A stretch of DNA of 52,142 nucleotides from contig QQNF01000004.1 of assembly GCA_003402705.1 (NCBI GenBank), positions 74,877 to 127,018 on the forward strand, given 5' to 3'. A program made the position numbers and the translations under genes. The notes beneath the pieces are model-generated. The model made no database searches, had not been told where the DNA came from, and worked only from the letters and a program-made list of their open reading frames with translations. Of this stretch, positions 9,420-18,172 are shown piece by piece. This DNA is from Verrucomicrobiota bacterium. GTDB taxonomy: Bacteria; Verrucomicrobiota; Verrucomicrobiia; Verrucomicrobiales; V1-33. How positions within the stretch are numbered: position 1 is the stretch's first letter; each line of letters starts with the position of its first letter.

Positions 9420-9575
9420 TACTTCATCCACATGGTCATCATGGGCCTGCTCGGCCAAGTGGGACCAAACGACTCCCCTCTCTGGTACGCCGTCATCCTC
9501 AGCAGCGGCGGCTTTCTCCTATCATGGGCCGCTGTCCGCTGGATGAACTCCAAAAACCTGTTCCTCCGGCTCTAA
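9420..9575 (+). pseudogene. Acyltransferase 3 (OafA/YrhL-like), C-terminal remnant
   Basis: A 51-residue piece beginning YFIHMVIMGLL and ending SWAAVRWMNSKNLFLRL before TAA at 9573-9575. This resembles the last transmembrane helices of integral-membrane acyltransferases (acyltransferase 3 family), which usually exceed 350 aa. The rest of the gene is missing: sequence to the left belongs to the DUF2306 remnant on the other strand. The assignment rests on a short match and is moderate. Confidence 0.45.
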
Positions 9576-9585
9576 GCCCACACAT

Positions 9586-11079
9586 TCACGCCATCACCCC
9601 GCTCACAATCTTCCCGGCCACATCCGTCAGCCGGAAATCCCGACCGTTGTACCGGTACGTTAACTTCTCGTGATCGTACCCGAGCAATCGGAGAATCGTC
9701 GCATGCAGGTCGTGGACGTGCACCTTGTCCACCGCCGCACTGCGGCCGATGTCATCAGTCGCTCCATGCACATAACCGCCTTTCACCCCACCTCCTGCCA
9801 TGCACGCACAGAATGCCTTGGCGTTGTGATCGCGCCCCGCCGTCTCACCCTGACCATTCCGGTCCCGCCCCGGCGTCCGCCCGAACTCCCCACCCCAGAC
9901 CACAAGGGTGCTGTCCAGCAATCCCCGCTGCTTCAGATCTTCTAGCAATCCCGCGATCGGCTTGTCGATCGATGCCGCCCGCTGCTCCATGTTCTGCCGC
10001 AGATTGCCATGCATGTCCCAGCCGCCCACCCACACCTGCACAAAACGCACGCCGCGCTCCACCAGCCGCCGCGCAATCAGCAGCCGACGTCCGACTTCGT
10101 CACTCCCCGCACGCCGCCCGCCAGCCCCGCCATTGCGCGGCCCAACCGCCGGCACTCCCCCCGCTCCAATCCCGTAAAGCTCGCGCGTCGCTCCCGATTC
10201 CTTCGCGAAATCAAACGCATCCGTCGCCTCCGTCTGCATCTTGAACGCCATCTCCATGCTCGCAATCTCCGCCTCCAGCTGGCTGTCGCGCTCCAGCGCC
10301 TTGTTGTGCATCTCATTCAGCGCCCGCACCAGATCCAGCTGGCGCCGCTGCTCCGGCAGACTCACAAACTGATTGCGCAGGTTCTCAATCAGCTTCGTCA
10401 CATCATTCCCAGTCGTATTCACACTCGTGCCCTGAAACCGACCTGGCAGAAAACTCGACTGCCAGTTCTGCGTGCCTCCATTCGGCAGATTGCCACCCCT
10501 CAGGCTGATGAATCCTGGCAGATTCTCGTTCAGCGACCCTAACCCGTAAAGCGCCCAGCTCCCCATGCTCGGACGCGAAAGCCGCAGCGACCCCGTGTTC
10601 ATGAACACCGTCGCCGTCTCATGCGCCGGAATGTCCGTCCACATGCTCCGGATCACCGTCAGTTCATCCGCGTGCTTCCCAAGCTCCGGAAACACTTCGC
10701 TCACCTCCATCCCGCTCTGCCCCTGCTTCTTGAACGCAAACGGCGATCCAAACGCCAGCCCCTCACCTCCCGGCAGCGACTTGCCATCCAGCCGCACCAG
10801 CTCCGGTTTCGGATCCCACGTGTCCAGATGCGATGGCGCACCCTCCAGAAAAATCTGAATCACATGCTTCGCCTTATGCGGAAAATGCGGCTTCACCCCG
10901 CCCACCGGACTCTGCAGCAGGCTGCCCGCCGCCTCGGCCTCCGATGGCAGCAACCCAGCCAGACTCAACAGTCCCATCCCCATCCCCGTCGACTTCAGAA
11001 ACTCACGCCGCGTGCTCACCACCCGGCCGGTGGCCAGTGACGGGATATGCTCAGCAAGGAAACGGGCAGATGGCTTCAT
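9586..11079 (-). CDS. DUF1501 domain-containing secreted protein
   Basis: A 497-aa protein of the DUF1501 family (alkaline phosphatase/sulfatase-like fold), characteristic of Planctomycetes and Verrucomicrobia. The N-terminus is a likely Tat signal: STRREFLK at about 21-28, a hydrophobic stretch GMGMGLLSLAGLLP and a cleavage region SEAEAA. Typical family segments include KAKHVIQIFLEGAPSHLDTWDPKP, WGGEFGRTPG and a C-terminal DLHATILRLLGYDHEKLTYRYNGRDFRLTDVAG. These genes usually sit next to a DUF1549/DUF1553 partner; here the partner-type gene is about 38 kb away (49082-52030), so the pairing is broken or non-local. Function in the family is not established. Confidence 0.93.
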   Translation of the reverse strand: MKPSARFLAEHIPSLATGRVVSTRREFLKSTGMGMGLLSLAGLLPSEAEAAGSLLQSPVGGVKPHFPHKAKHVIQIFLEGAPSHLDTWDPKPELVRLDGKSLPGGEGLAFGSPFAFKKQGQSGMEVSEVFPELGKHADELTVIRSMWTDIPAHETATVFMNTGSLRLSRPSMGSWALYGLGSLNENLPGFISLRGGNLPNGGTQNWQSSFLPGRFQGTSVNTTGNDVTKLIENLRNQFVSLPEQRRQLDLVRALNEMHNKALERDSQLEAEIASMEMAFKMQTEATDAFDFAKESGATRELYGIGAGGVPAVGPRNGGAGGRRAGSDEVGRRLLIARRLVERGVRFVQVWVGGWDMHGNLRQNMEQRAASIDKPIAGLLEDLKQRGLLDSTLVVWGGEFGRTPGRDRNGQGETAGRDHNAKAFCACMAGGGVKGGYVHGATDDIGRSAAVDKVHVHDLHATILRLLGYDHEKLTYRYNGRDFRLTDVAGKIVSGVMA

Positions 11080-11151
11080 GAGAACGGATGGATAAAGGTT
11101 ATCTCAATTGACACCGCCCCGCTCGCCCGGTGACACCGATTTTCCATCCGC

Positions 11152-12294
11152 TCAACGCCCCGAAGGCGGCAGCACCCGGAACAACAGCTGATTCAGCACA
11201 ATCACGGGATCAAGCCCCGACGTCACCAGCCTCCGGTTCGCCACCAGACATTCCTCTAGCGCTCGCTGCAGTTCCGCCCGCGAATACGCACTCGCCTCCT
11301 TCGCCGCCAGAAACAACGGATACGCATTCAATCCACTGCCGTCTTTCTTCTTCGGCAACCGGTCCCGCTCCCGCGCACTCAGCTTCCGCTCCAGCTGCGC
11401 CGTGTATTCATTGTAGCTCGTCGCACGAATCCCGTACCGCTCCTCCAGTTGCTTCGCCGCAAACAGATTCCGCACCGTCGGCACCACCGCCGCCAGCAGA
11501 ATCCCAATCGGTGCCTCGTCCTGCGCCATCAACTCATCCACCAGCGCCAGCGCCAGCGGCAACCGCCGCTTCGCGATCGCATTCCCTAGCTCAAACACCA
11601 CGCTCCCCTTCGTCTGCGACACAATCGCACGCACATCATCAGGCATCACCCGCCGCCTCCCCTCCCCAAGATACAAATCTATCTTCTCCAGCTCGTTCTC
11701 AATCTGCCGCGTGTTCTCCCCAGCCATCATCACAAACAAATCCATCGCCTCAGGATGAAACTGCAGGCCGTATTCCTCCGATCGCCGCGCCACCAGATCC
11801 GCCACCAGCCCCTCCCAGTTGCCCTTCGACGTGTCAATCAGATCAAACACCTCCAGATTCGCCACCTTCTTCAGCGTCAGATAAAACGTCCGCCGCTTGT
11901 CCACCTCCGTCGCACTCACCAGAAACTGCACGTCCGCAGGCAGCGCCGGCAGCACCGCCGCCAATCGCTCCAGCGACTCAACCGTCGCCTGCGCCCGCCC
12001 CGTCACCGTGTCCGCCAGAAAGGTCGCCCCTTTCAGCCACACCACCTTCCCACCCCCAAAAAACGGCAGCGTCTGCAGCGCCTCAATCACCGACCCCACA
12101 ATCCGCGACGCATGATCCGCATTGTCCGCCGCACCCTCAATCACCTCAAACCCAAACTCCCCAGCCGCCTCCGCCAGCTCCCGGCTCTTCGCCAGCGCCG
12201 CCTCCTTCACCTGCAGATCATCCGTCCCAATGTACGCCCAGAGATTGGACGAAACAGGCGCTTCCTTGCGGGCAGTGGCTTTCTTGGCGGGCAC
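11152..12294 (-). CDS. holA: DNA polymerase III subunit delta
   Basis: Clamp-loader delta subunit, which opens the beta sliding clamp. 380 aa from a GTG at 12294 (reads PAKKATARKEAPVSSNLWAYIG after the initiator). Family features are a cryptic P-loop-less AAA+ N-domain with LPFFGGGKVVWLKGATFL, VQFLVSATEVDKRRTFY, then MAGENTRQIENELEKIDLYLG, SQTKGSVVFELGNAI and a C-terminal helical domain with LLAAVVPTVRNLFAAKQL. The frame extends further upstream but that part is low-complexity. It is divergent from dnaN, with 148 nt between their starts. Confidence 0.9.
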   Translation of the reverse strand: MPAKKATARKEAPVSSNLWAYIGTDDLQVKEAALAKSRELAEAAGEFGFEVIEGAADNADHASRIVGSVIEALQTLPFFGGGKVVWLKGATFLADTVTGRAQATVESLERLAAVLPALPADVQFLVSATEVDKRRTFYLTLKKVANLEVFDLIDTSKGNWEGLVADLVARRSEEYGLQFHPEAMDLFVMMAGENTRQIENELEKIDLYLGEGRRRVMPDDVRAIVSQTKGSVVFELGNAIAKRRLPLALALVDELMAQDEAPIGILLAAVVPTVRNLFAAKQLEERYGIRATSYNEYTAQLERKLSARERDRLPKKKDGSGLNAYPLFLAAKEASAYSRAELQRALEECLVANRRLVTSGLDPVIVLNQLLFRVLPPSGR

Positions 12295-12442
12295 CCCCCA
12301 CCGAAAACCACAGCCGCACCCGCCGCAAGGTCCAACTTCCACGACCCCTCCCACGCCAGAAGGTTTCCAGCGCAAAACCGTTGCACGTCCACCCCCGACA
12401 GCTAATTGTTGCCGGAATTTTCGTCCCCTTGATCATCTTCCC

Positions 12443-13552
12443 ATGAAGTTCCGCATCACCAAAGAGAAGTTCGTCGACGGCCTCCAGCAGGTGCAGAATG
12501 TCGTCAGCAGCCGCGCCACGCTGCCGATCCTGTCGAACGTACTGCTCGAGGCCGACGGAAACAAACTCCGCCTCACCACCACCGACCTCGATGTCGTCGT
12601 CAGTTGCCGCATCGACGCCGAAGAAGTCTCCCGCCCAGGCAGCACCACGCTCCCCGCAAGGAAACTCGCCACCATCATCCGCGAACTCCCCGCTGAAGAA
12701 GTCACCGTCGAAGTCAACGACGACAACTCAGCCAGAATCACCTGCGGCAACAGCTTCTTCCGCATCCTCGGCCTCAGCCCGGACGACTACCCACCACCTC
12801 CGCGCTTCGAAGAAGTCAAAGAATTCAAAGTCTCCGGCTTCACCCTCCGCGACGGTCTCCGCAAGGTCGCCTACGCCATCTCCACAGACGAAACCCGCTA
12901 CGTCCTCAACGGGGTCTACTGCCAGTTCAAAGAAGGCAAACTCACCCTCGTCGCCACCGACGGCCGCCGCCTCGCCATGACCGACGCCGATGTCGAATTC
13001 CCAGAAAGCCAGGAATGCTCGGTCATCATCCCCACCAAGGCCGTCAACGAACTCCAGCGCGTCCTCAAAGAAGCCGGCGATAAAGCCGATGTCCGCATCC
13101 GCATCGGCCCCAAACAAATCGCCTTCGACCTCGATCGCGCCCTCCTCGTCAGCAAACTCATCGAAGGCAATTACCCCAACTTCCGCCAGGTCATCCCCGG
13201 TCAGGCCAAACAACGCGTCACCCTCGAACGCGAAGCCTTCCTCCAGGCCGTCCAACGCGTCTCCCTCCTCGCCCAGGACAAAAGCAATTCCGTCCGCATC
13301 GCCTTCGCTCGCGATAACATCGAAATCACCGCCAACAGCGCTGACATCGGCGAAGCCAAGGAATCCATGGCCGTCAAATACAACGGCCCGGACATGGCCA
13401 TCGCCTTCAACCCGGAATACCTTCAGGCACCCTTCCGCAACCTCGACACCGACGAGGTCTACCTCGACCTCATCGACGAAGTCAGCCCAGGCGTCGTCCG
13501 AATTAACACGCCCTTCCTTTACGTCCTGATGCCCATGCGCGTCAGCCAGTAA
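12443..13552 (+). CDS. dnaN: DNA polymerase III beta subunit (sliding clamp)
   Basis: Processivity clamp of the replicase, 369 aa, normal family length. It starts MKFRITKEKFVDGLQQVQNVV and contains the three-domain beta-clamp pattern: ATLPILSNVLLEA, TRYVLNGVYCQFKEGKLTLVATDGRR and a C-terminal FLYVLMPMRVSQ matching the usual LPMR ending. The longer upstream frame (from 12122) is antisense to holA. dnaA, recF and gyrB, the usual neighbours, are absent; holA is divergent on the left and cimA follows after a terminator. No Shine-Dalgarno is visible before the ATG. Confidence 0.97.
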   Translation: MKFRITKEKFVDGLQQVQNVVSSRATLPILSNVLLEADGNKLRLTTTDLDVVVSCRIDAEEVSRPGSTTLPARKLATIIRELPAEEVTVEVNDDNSARITCGNSFFRILGLSPDDYPPPPRFEEVKEFKVSGFTLRDGLRKVAYAISTDETRYVLNGVYCQFKEGKLTLVATDGRRLAMTDADVEFPESQECSVIIPTKAVNELQRVLKEAGDKADVRIRIGPKQIAFDLDRALLVSKLIEGNYPNFRQVIPGQAKQRVTLEREAFLQAVQRVSLLAQDKSNSVRIAFARDNIEITANSADIGEAKESMAVKYNGPDMAIAFNPEYLQAPFRNLDTDEVYLDLIDEVSPGVVRINTPFLYVLMPMRVSQ

Positions 13553-13592
13553 AGGACAGGGCGGGCCCAAAGGCCGAACCTAGACTCTCCTC

Positions 13593-13628
13593 AAGACGCC
13601 GCGCCCCGGAGGCCGGCGTCTTTGTCTT
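13593..13628 (+). terminator. Rho-independent terminator after dnaN
   Basis: Inverted repeat AAGACGCCG (13593-13601) / CGGCGTCTT (13614-13622), a 9-bp stem with 12-nt loop, followed by TGTCTTT. It lies 40 nt past the dnaN stop and before cimA, so the two are probably separate transcripts. Confidence 0.75.
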
Positions 13629-13658
13629 TCCTCCTCACTCTCCTTCCTTCCCACTCCC

Positions 13659-15224
13659 ATGAATAAAGCCGTCACTCTCTATGACACCACCCTGCGCGAC
13701 GGCACGCAGGGAACAGGCATCAGCTTCTCCGTCACCGACAAACTCCGCGTCGCACGCAAACTCGACGCCTTCGGCATCGATTACATCGAAGGCGGTTGGC
13801 CAGGCAGCAACCCCCGCGACGAACAGTTCTTCGCAGAAGCCGCCAAGGAATCATGGCAGCACGCCAGACTCACCGCCTTCGGCATGACCCGCCGCGGCAA
13901 CATCCGCGTCGAAGACGACGCCCAAGTCCGCAAACTCCTCGACGCCAACACCCCCTGCGTCTGCATCGTCGGCAAAACATGGCCGCTCCACGTCACCGAG
14001 GTCTTCAAGGTCTCCCTCGAAGAAAACCTCGCCATGATCGCAGACACCGTCCGCTTCCTCAAAAGCCACGGCCGCGAGGTCCTCTATGACGCCGAGCACT
14101 TCTTCGACAGCTTCCGCGAAGACCCCGACTACTCGCTCGCCACCATCGCCGCCGCCAAATCCGCAGGCGCCGACCTCATCGTCCTCTGCGAAACCAACGG
14201 CGGCGCCATGCCCGAATTCGTCCACGACGTCACCGCTCGCGCCGTCGCCCACCTCGGCACCGGCGTCGGCATCCACACCCACAACGACGGCGGTGTCGGC
14301 GTCGCCAACGCCCTCGCCGCGGTCCGCGCCGGAGCCATCCAGGTCCAGGGCACCATCAACGGCTACGGCGAACGCGTCGGTAACTGCAACCTCATCACCG
14401 TCGCCGCCAACCTCCAGCTCAAATACGGCATCACCGTCGCCCCAGACCTCACCAAACTCCGCGAACTCTCCCTCTTCGTCGACGAACTCGCCAACGTCGC
14501 CCCGGACATCCGCGCCCCCTACGTCGGCAAAGCCGCCTTCACCCACAAAGGCGGTCTCCACGTCCACGCCGTCCAGAAACTCGCACGCACCTACGAACAC
14601 GTCGCCCCAGCTCTCGTCGGCAACGAACAGCTCATCGTCATCTCGGACATGTCCGGACAGAGCAACATCCTCTCCCGCGCAGAATCCCTCGGCATCCCCC
14701 TCGACAAGGGCTCACCAGCAGCCGCCGCCATCCTCAGCGACGTCAAAGCCCTCGAAAACGAGGGCTACGAATTCGAAGCCGCAGGCGCTTCCTTCGAATT
14801 GCTCATCCGCCGCCACCTCGGCTCCTGGTCCCCGCTCTTCGAAACCCTCGAATACGAATGCACCTACCGCCGCGACCACTCCCGCCAGTACGAAAGCTGC
14901 GTCGCCACCGCCAAAGTCAAAATCGGCGACCAAATCGTCTTCACCGCCGCAGAAGGTGACGGCCCCGTCAACGCCCTCGACGCCGCTCTCCGCAAGGCCC
15001 TCGCCCCCCACTTCCCGCAGATCGACTCCATGCGCCTCTCCGATTACAAGGTCCGCATCATCGACGGCCACGAAGGCACCGCCGCCAAAACCCGCGTCCT
15101 CATCGACTCCACCTCCGGCGAAGACACATGGAGCACCGTCGGCGTCAGCTTCAATATCATCGACGCCTCATGGCGCGCCCTCGCCGACAGCATCGCCTAT
15201 CACCTCCTCAGCCACCCGGCCTGA
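13659..15224 (+). CDS. cimA: Citramalate synthase
   Basis: Condenses acetyl-CoA and pyruvate to (R)-citramalate, entry to the threonine-independent isoleucine route. 521 aa, typical CimA (LeuA2) length. The N-terminal TIM barrel starts with TLYDTTLRDGTQGTGISFS, has YIEGGWPGSNPRD (the CimA-type replacement for the isopropylmalate synthase motif) and the metal site HTHNDGGVGVANALAA; the linker TINGYGERVGNCNL and FTHKGGLHVHAV follow, then a LeuA-type regulatory domain from about 390. The start at 13659 is preceded by a pyrimidine-rich tract and no Shine-Dalgarno. Monocistronic, flanked by terminators. Confidence 0.95.
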   Translation: MNKAVTLYDTTLRDGTQGTGISFSVTDKLRVARKLDAFGIDYIEGGWPGSNPRDEQFFAEAAKESWQHARLTAFGMTRRGNIRVEDDAQVRKLLDANTPCVCIVGKTWPLHVTEVFKVSLEENLAMIADTVRFLKSHGREVLYDAEHFFDSFREDPDYSLATIAAAKSAGADLIVLCETNGGAMPEFVHDVTARAVAHLGTGVGIHTHNDGGVGVANALAAVRAGAIQVQGTINGYGERVGNCNLITVAANLQLKYGITVAPDLTKLRELSLFVDELANVAPDIRAPYVGKAAFTHKGGLHVHAVQKLARTYEHVAPALVGNEQLIVISDMSGQSNILSRAESLGIPLDKGSPAAAAILSDVKALENEGYEFEAAGASFELLIRRHLGSWSPLFETLEYECTYRRDHSRQYESCVATAKVKIGDQIVFTAAEGDGPVNALDAALRKALAPHFPQIDSMRLSDYKVRIIDGHEGTAAKTRVLIDSTSGEDTWSTVGVSFNIIDASWRALADSIAYHLLSHPA

Positions 15225-15264
15225 CCTCCACCACACGCCGGAATCTGACACATCCCCCCCCAGA

Positions 15265-15297
15265 GAAAAGGGGCACCGCCTCATCAGCGGTGCCCCT
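15265..15297. terminator. Bidirectional terminator between convergent genes
   Basis: Perfect 11-bp inverted repeat AGGGGCACCGC (15269-15279) / GCGGTGCCCCT (15287-15297) with a 7-nt loop. The better U-tract (TTTTCTCT on the minus strand, opposite 15261-15268) serves the AT-hook gene at 15340-15771; for cimA on the plus strand the tail is only CCCATTT. Confidence 0.8.
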
Positions 15298-15339
15298 CCC
15301 ATTTGAAGTCTCAGTGCCTCGCGGCACCACTACTCCCCA

Positions 15340-15771
15340 TCACTTGATGGTGTACTTGGTCCACTTGCCCCGGCCGTGACGCTTGAAGTACTTGGGCATC
15401 AGCTTCATCGCGCGGGGATAAAACACCCCCGAACGCGCCGCCGCTTCCGTCGCAGAAATGCCCTCGGAACCACCCGCCGCCACCGCCGCACGCAGCAGTT
15501 CCAGCACTTCGCTCTCCTGGAGACGCGGTCCGCGGGACCCCTTGCCCCGCTTCGGACGGCGCGTCTTCTTCGCCACCGGCACCGCTGCCTCCACCTCGAC
15601 AACCGCCGCCTTCGGCTTCCGGCCCCGCCGCACCGCAGCCACCGGCGCTTCACCACCAATCGATGCCTGCAGGGCAGCCATCTCACGCTGTAGAATCTCA
15701 AGCTTCTGCAGACGCAGCGCCGAAAGCTGCTTTTCAAGGGACGCGATCTGGGCGTCAATAGACTGGCTCAT
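15340..15771 (-). CDS. Small basic coiled-coil / AT-hook-like DNA-binding protein
   Basis: A 143-aa protein not assigned to a named family. Visible parts: an N-terminal coiled coil (about 1-38, heptad-like IDAQIASLEKQLSAL), an AT-hook-like RRGRKPK at 48-54, a second basic run KKTRRPKRGKGSRGPR at 68-83, and a C-terminal region (84-143) that looks like a winged-helix domain (VLELLRAAV, ISATEAAARSGVFYPRAMKLM, KWTKYTIK). The order oligomerising coil, minor-groove hook, small DNA-binding domain recalls H-NS-type nucleoid proteins and the HTH tail of some phage-like regulators. Role as nucleoid-associated protein or regulator is inferred. An AT-rich upstream region and strong terminator suggest an independently expressed gene. 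Confidence 0.75.
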   Translation of the reverse strand: MSQSIDAQIASLEKQLSALRLQKLEILQREMAALQASIGGEAPVAAVRRGRKPKAAVVEVEAAVPVAKKTRRPKRGKGSRGPRLQESEVLELLRAAVAAGGSEGISATEAAARSGVFYPRAMKLMPKYFKRHGRGKWTKYTIK

Positions 15772-15776
15772 GATGT

Positions 15777-15807
15777 AATATAGTTTACTGTTTCAGGTTT
15801 CTGTCAG
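15777..15807 (-). promoter_or_regulatory. Possible promoter of the AT-hook gene
   Basis: On the minus strand CTGACA (15807-15802) and TATATT (15782-15777) are separated by 19 nt, within an AT-rich patch. The -10-like box ends only 5 nt before the ATG at 15771, so if real the transcript would have almost no leader. Spacing is longer than ideal. Confidence 0.25.
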
Positions 15808-15977
15808 CGTCGGATCAGCACCAGCATGCAGCGCAAAAATCGGGTGAGGGGATTATCCACCACTCCCTAAAACCGACCATCTATCTAAAACGCCTTTCTC
15901 AAAAGAAAACAAATGGAAAAATACATCATTATACCTCGCAGAAATCACTCGCTTCCTTCGCCACTTCCATCCGCTTG

Positions 15978-16706
15978 TCAGCCATCTGCCCTGATTTCCC
16001 CAATAATCGTCCGCAGCCGACTCGCCGACCACTGCCCGGATACCGTCGCGTTGTCTATGTAACCATAGTTCAACACACTGCCTAGCTGGGCCAGCAGCAG
16101 TCGCGAAACCCTCCCCAGCCCTCCCATCCCCATCACACTCAGCGGAGGATGCCCAGGCTCCTCCAGCAGCGATGCTAGGACCGCCACATCCGCCGCCTTC
16201 CCCGCCACCGCCGCAAACTTCACAATGTCGGCACCCGCCGCACAGGCCGCCCCGATCCTCTCCACCAGTTCCTCACGCGTCGGCGTCCTCTCGAAATCAT
16301 GCGACGATCCCACCACCAGCACCCCCCGCTCCTTCGCCTCCGCCACCACGCCCGCAAACTCCGCCATGCACGCAATCTCTATGTCCACCAGCGCCGCCAC
16401 CGGCAGCAACCGCCGGAACAACGCCTCCCGCCGCGCCGTCGTCAGCCCGCTCCGCCCACCCTCCGCACCAGCACGCACCGTCACCAGCGCAGGCAGCGCC
16501 GCCGCCTCCATCAGCCCCGCCGCTCGCTCCACCGCACCAGGCCAGCAATCCACTCGGTACTCCACCACATCGCACCCCTCAAAGCGCCGCGCCGCCTCAG
16601 GATCAGCAATCGTCGCCGCATCGGACACACTCCCGACGGTCCAGATGCCCCGGACAAAGCTTGATTTTTCAAGAATCATAGGTTCTATTCTCACTACCCG
16701 GTTCAT
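15978..16706 (-). CDS. aroD: Type I 3-dehydroquinate dehydratase
   Basis: Shikimate pathway step 3, dehydroquinate to dehydroshikimate via a Schiff base. Up to 242 aa. Type I residues are visible: Glu49 and Arg51 in VVEYRVDC, catalytic His136 in SSHDFERTPT, Schiff-base Lys163 in ADIVKFAAVAGKAADV, and the C-terminal GYIDNATVSGQW resembling the usual PGQ loop. The start could be 16706 (MNRVVRIEP) or 16679 (MILEKSSFVRG); the shorter form loses only nine residues. Divergent from the sugar transferase gene by 59 nt. Confidence 0.87.
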   Translation of the reverse strand: MNRVVRIEPMILEKSSFVRGIWTVGSVSDAATIADPEAARRFEGCDVVEYRVDCWPGAVERAAGLMEAAALPALVTVRAGAEGGRSGLTTARREALFRRLLPVAALVDIEIACMAEFAGVVAEAKERGVLVVGSSHDFERTPTREELVERIGAACAAGADIVKFAAVAGKAADVAVLASLLEEPGHPPLSVMGMGGLGRVSRLLLAQLGSVLNYGYIDNATVSGQWSASRLRTIIGEIRADG

Positions 16707-16765
16707 GGGCTGCGTTCCCGCTCAACAGCCGGTGTCTCAGCCTCGCGCCGGGAACTCCCACTCCC

Positions 16766-18154
16766 ATGCTCGGCCGTAAACAGGAATTCAACCTGAAGCT
16801 CAACCAGATTGTCGACAGTGCTCTCCTCGCACTCTCCTTCTGGCTCGCCTTCGCCCTGCGCTCCGCCGCCGCTCGCTGGTTCGGCTGGCTGCCCATCCCG
16901 GAAATCGACCGCTTCTACTGGCAGATGATGGTCCTCGTGCCCTTCACCCCGCTCGTCCTCGAATCCCTCGGCTTCTACAGCTACGTCCTCCAGAAATCCC
17001 CCCTCCGCTCCTTCTCCCAGGCCGTCAAAGGACTCCTCATCATGGTGCTCGTCACCTCGGTCATCGGCACCTTCGGCCGCCAGACCGCTGAAAGCCGCGC
17101 CGTCCTCCTCATCTTCCCCTTCCTCGCCGTCCCCGCCATCCTCATCCGCGAAGCCATCGCCAGCGTCAGACTCCGCCAACTCGTCCAGTCCGGCGTCCTC
17201 CGCGAGCGCGTCGTCTTCGCCGGACCGCCCGCAGACGTCGATAAACTCATCCAGTCCCTCCCCTCAGGCCAGATCGCCGAACTCGAAATCATCGCCAAAA
17301 TCGACATCTCCACCGCCCCAGTGGAAGATCTCGTCATCCTGCTTCACGAAAAAAACGTCGAACGCGTCATCTTCGCCGCCGGCAGAGTCCATCTCAGCCG
17401 CATCGAGGAAGCCGTCAATGCCTGCGAACTCGAAGGCGTCGAAGCATGGCTCTGCGCAGGCTTCATCCAGACAAGCATCGCCCGCCCCACCTTCGACGCC
17501 ATGGGCGGTAAACCCATGCTCGTCTTCCGCTGCACCCCCGAAATCTCATGGGCCCTCTTCGTCAAGGCCATGATCGACAAGGCCGGAGCCACCCTCATGC
17601 TCGTGGCCGCCCTCCCTTTCCTCATCTTCGCATGGATCGGCATCCGGCTCTCCTCCCCAGGACCAGCCATCTTCTCACAAATGCGCTGCGGCAGACACGG
17701 AAAACCATTCCGCATGTTCAAATTCCGCACCATGTGCACCGACGCCGAACAGAAAAAGGCGCAGCTCATGCAGCACAATCAAATGAGCGGCCCAGTCTTC
17801 AAAGTCGCCCACGACCCCCGCATCTTCCCCTTCGGCCGCTTCCTCCGCAAATACTCCATCGACGAACTCCCCCAGCTCATCAACATCCTCACCGGTGACA
17901 TGAGCCTCGTCGGCCCTCGCCCCCTCCCAGTCGACGAAGTCGCCAACATCGCAGACGCCGCCCACCGCCGCCGCCTCAGCGTCAAACCCGGTCTCACCTG
18001 CCTCTGGCAAATCAGCGGACGCAACGAAATCAAGGATTTCGACCAATGGGTCGCTCTCGACCTCGAATACATCGACAACTGGTCGCTCTGGCTCGATATC
18101 AAAATCCTCCTCCGCACCATCCCCGCGGTTATCATGGGGTCTGGCGCCCGCTGA
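16766..18154 (+). CDS. Exopolysaccharide polyprenyl-phosphate glycosylphosphotransferase (WcaJ/WbaP-like)
   Basis: Transfers the first sugar-1-phosphate to undecaprenyl phosphate to start repeat-unit assembly at the inner membrane. 462 aa: four N-terminal helices (to about 140), a CoA-binding-like Rossmann part with RVVFAGPPADVDKL, another helix (ATLMLVAALPFLIFAWIGI), then the bacterial sugar transferase domain with MFKFRTM, RKYSIDELPQLINILTGD, MSLVGPRPLP and PGLTCLWQISGRNE. This is the long polyisoprenyl-phosphate transferase layout. A UDP-glucuronate decarboxylase follows after 18 nt, so UDP-xylose may enter the same polymer. Wzx/Wzy-type genes are not in the window. Confidence 0.94.
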   Translation: MLGRKQEFNLKLNQIVDSALLALSFWLAFALRSAAARWFGWLPIPEIDRFYWQMMVLVPFTPLVLESLGFYSYVLQKSPLRSFSQAVKGLLIMVLVTSVIGTFGRQTAESRAVLLIFPFLAVPAILIREAIASVRLRQLVQSGVLRERVVFAGPPADVDKLIQSLPSGQIAELEIIAKIDISTAPVEDLVILLHEKNVERVIFAAGRVHLSRIEEAVNACELEGVEAWLCAGFIQTSIARPTFDAMGGKPMLVFRCTPEISWALFVKAMIDKAGATLMLVAALPFLIFAWIGIRLSSPGPAIFSQMRCGRHGKPFRMFKFRTMCTDAEQKKAQLMQHNQMSGPVFKVAHDPRIFPFGRFLRKYSIDELPQLINILTGDMSLVGPRPLPVDEVANIADAAHRRRLSVKPGLTCLWQISGRNEIKDFDQWVALDLEYIDNWSLWLDIKILLRTIPAVIMGSGAR

Positions 18155-18172
18155 CTCTCATCCCCTCTCCTC

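Noticed and set aside
12443..13552. Possible replication origin at dnaN
   Set aside because: No dnaA, no DnaA-box cluster seen, and the C/G skew has the same sign on both sides.
15840..15960. Small RNA in the AT-rich gap
   Set aside because: No terminator or stable fold was evident within it; AT-richness alone is insufficient.
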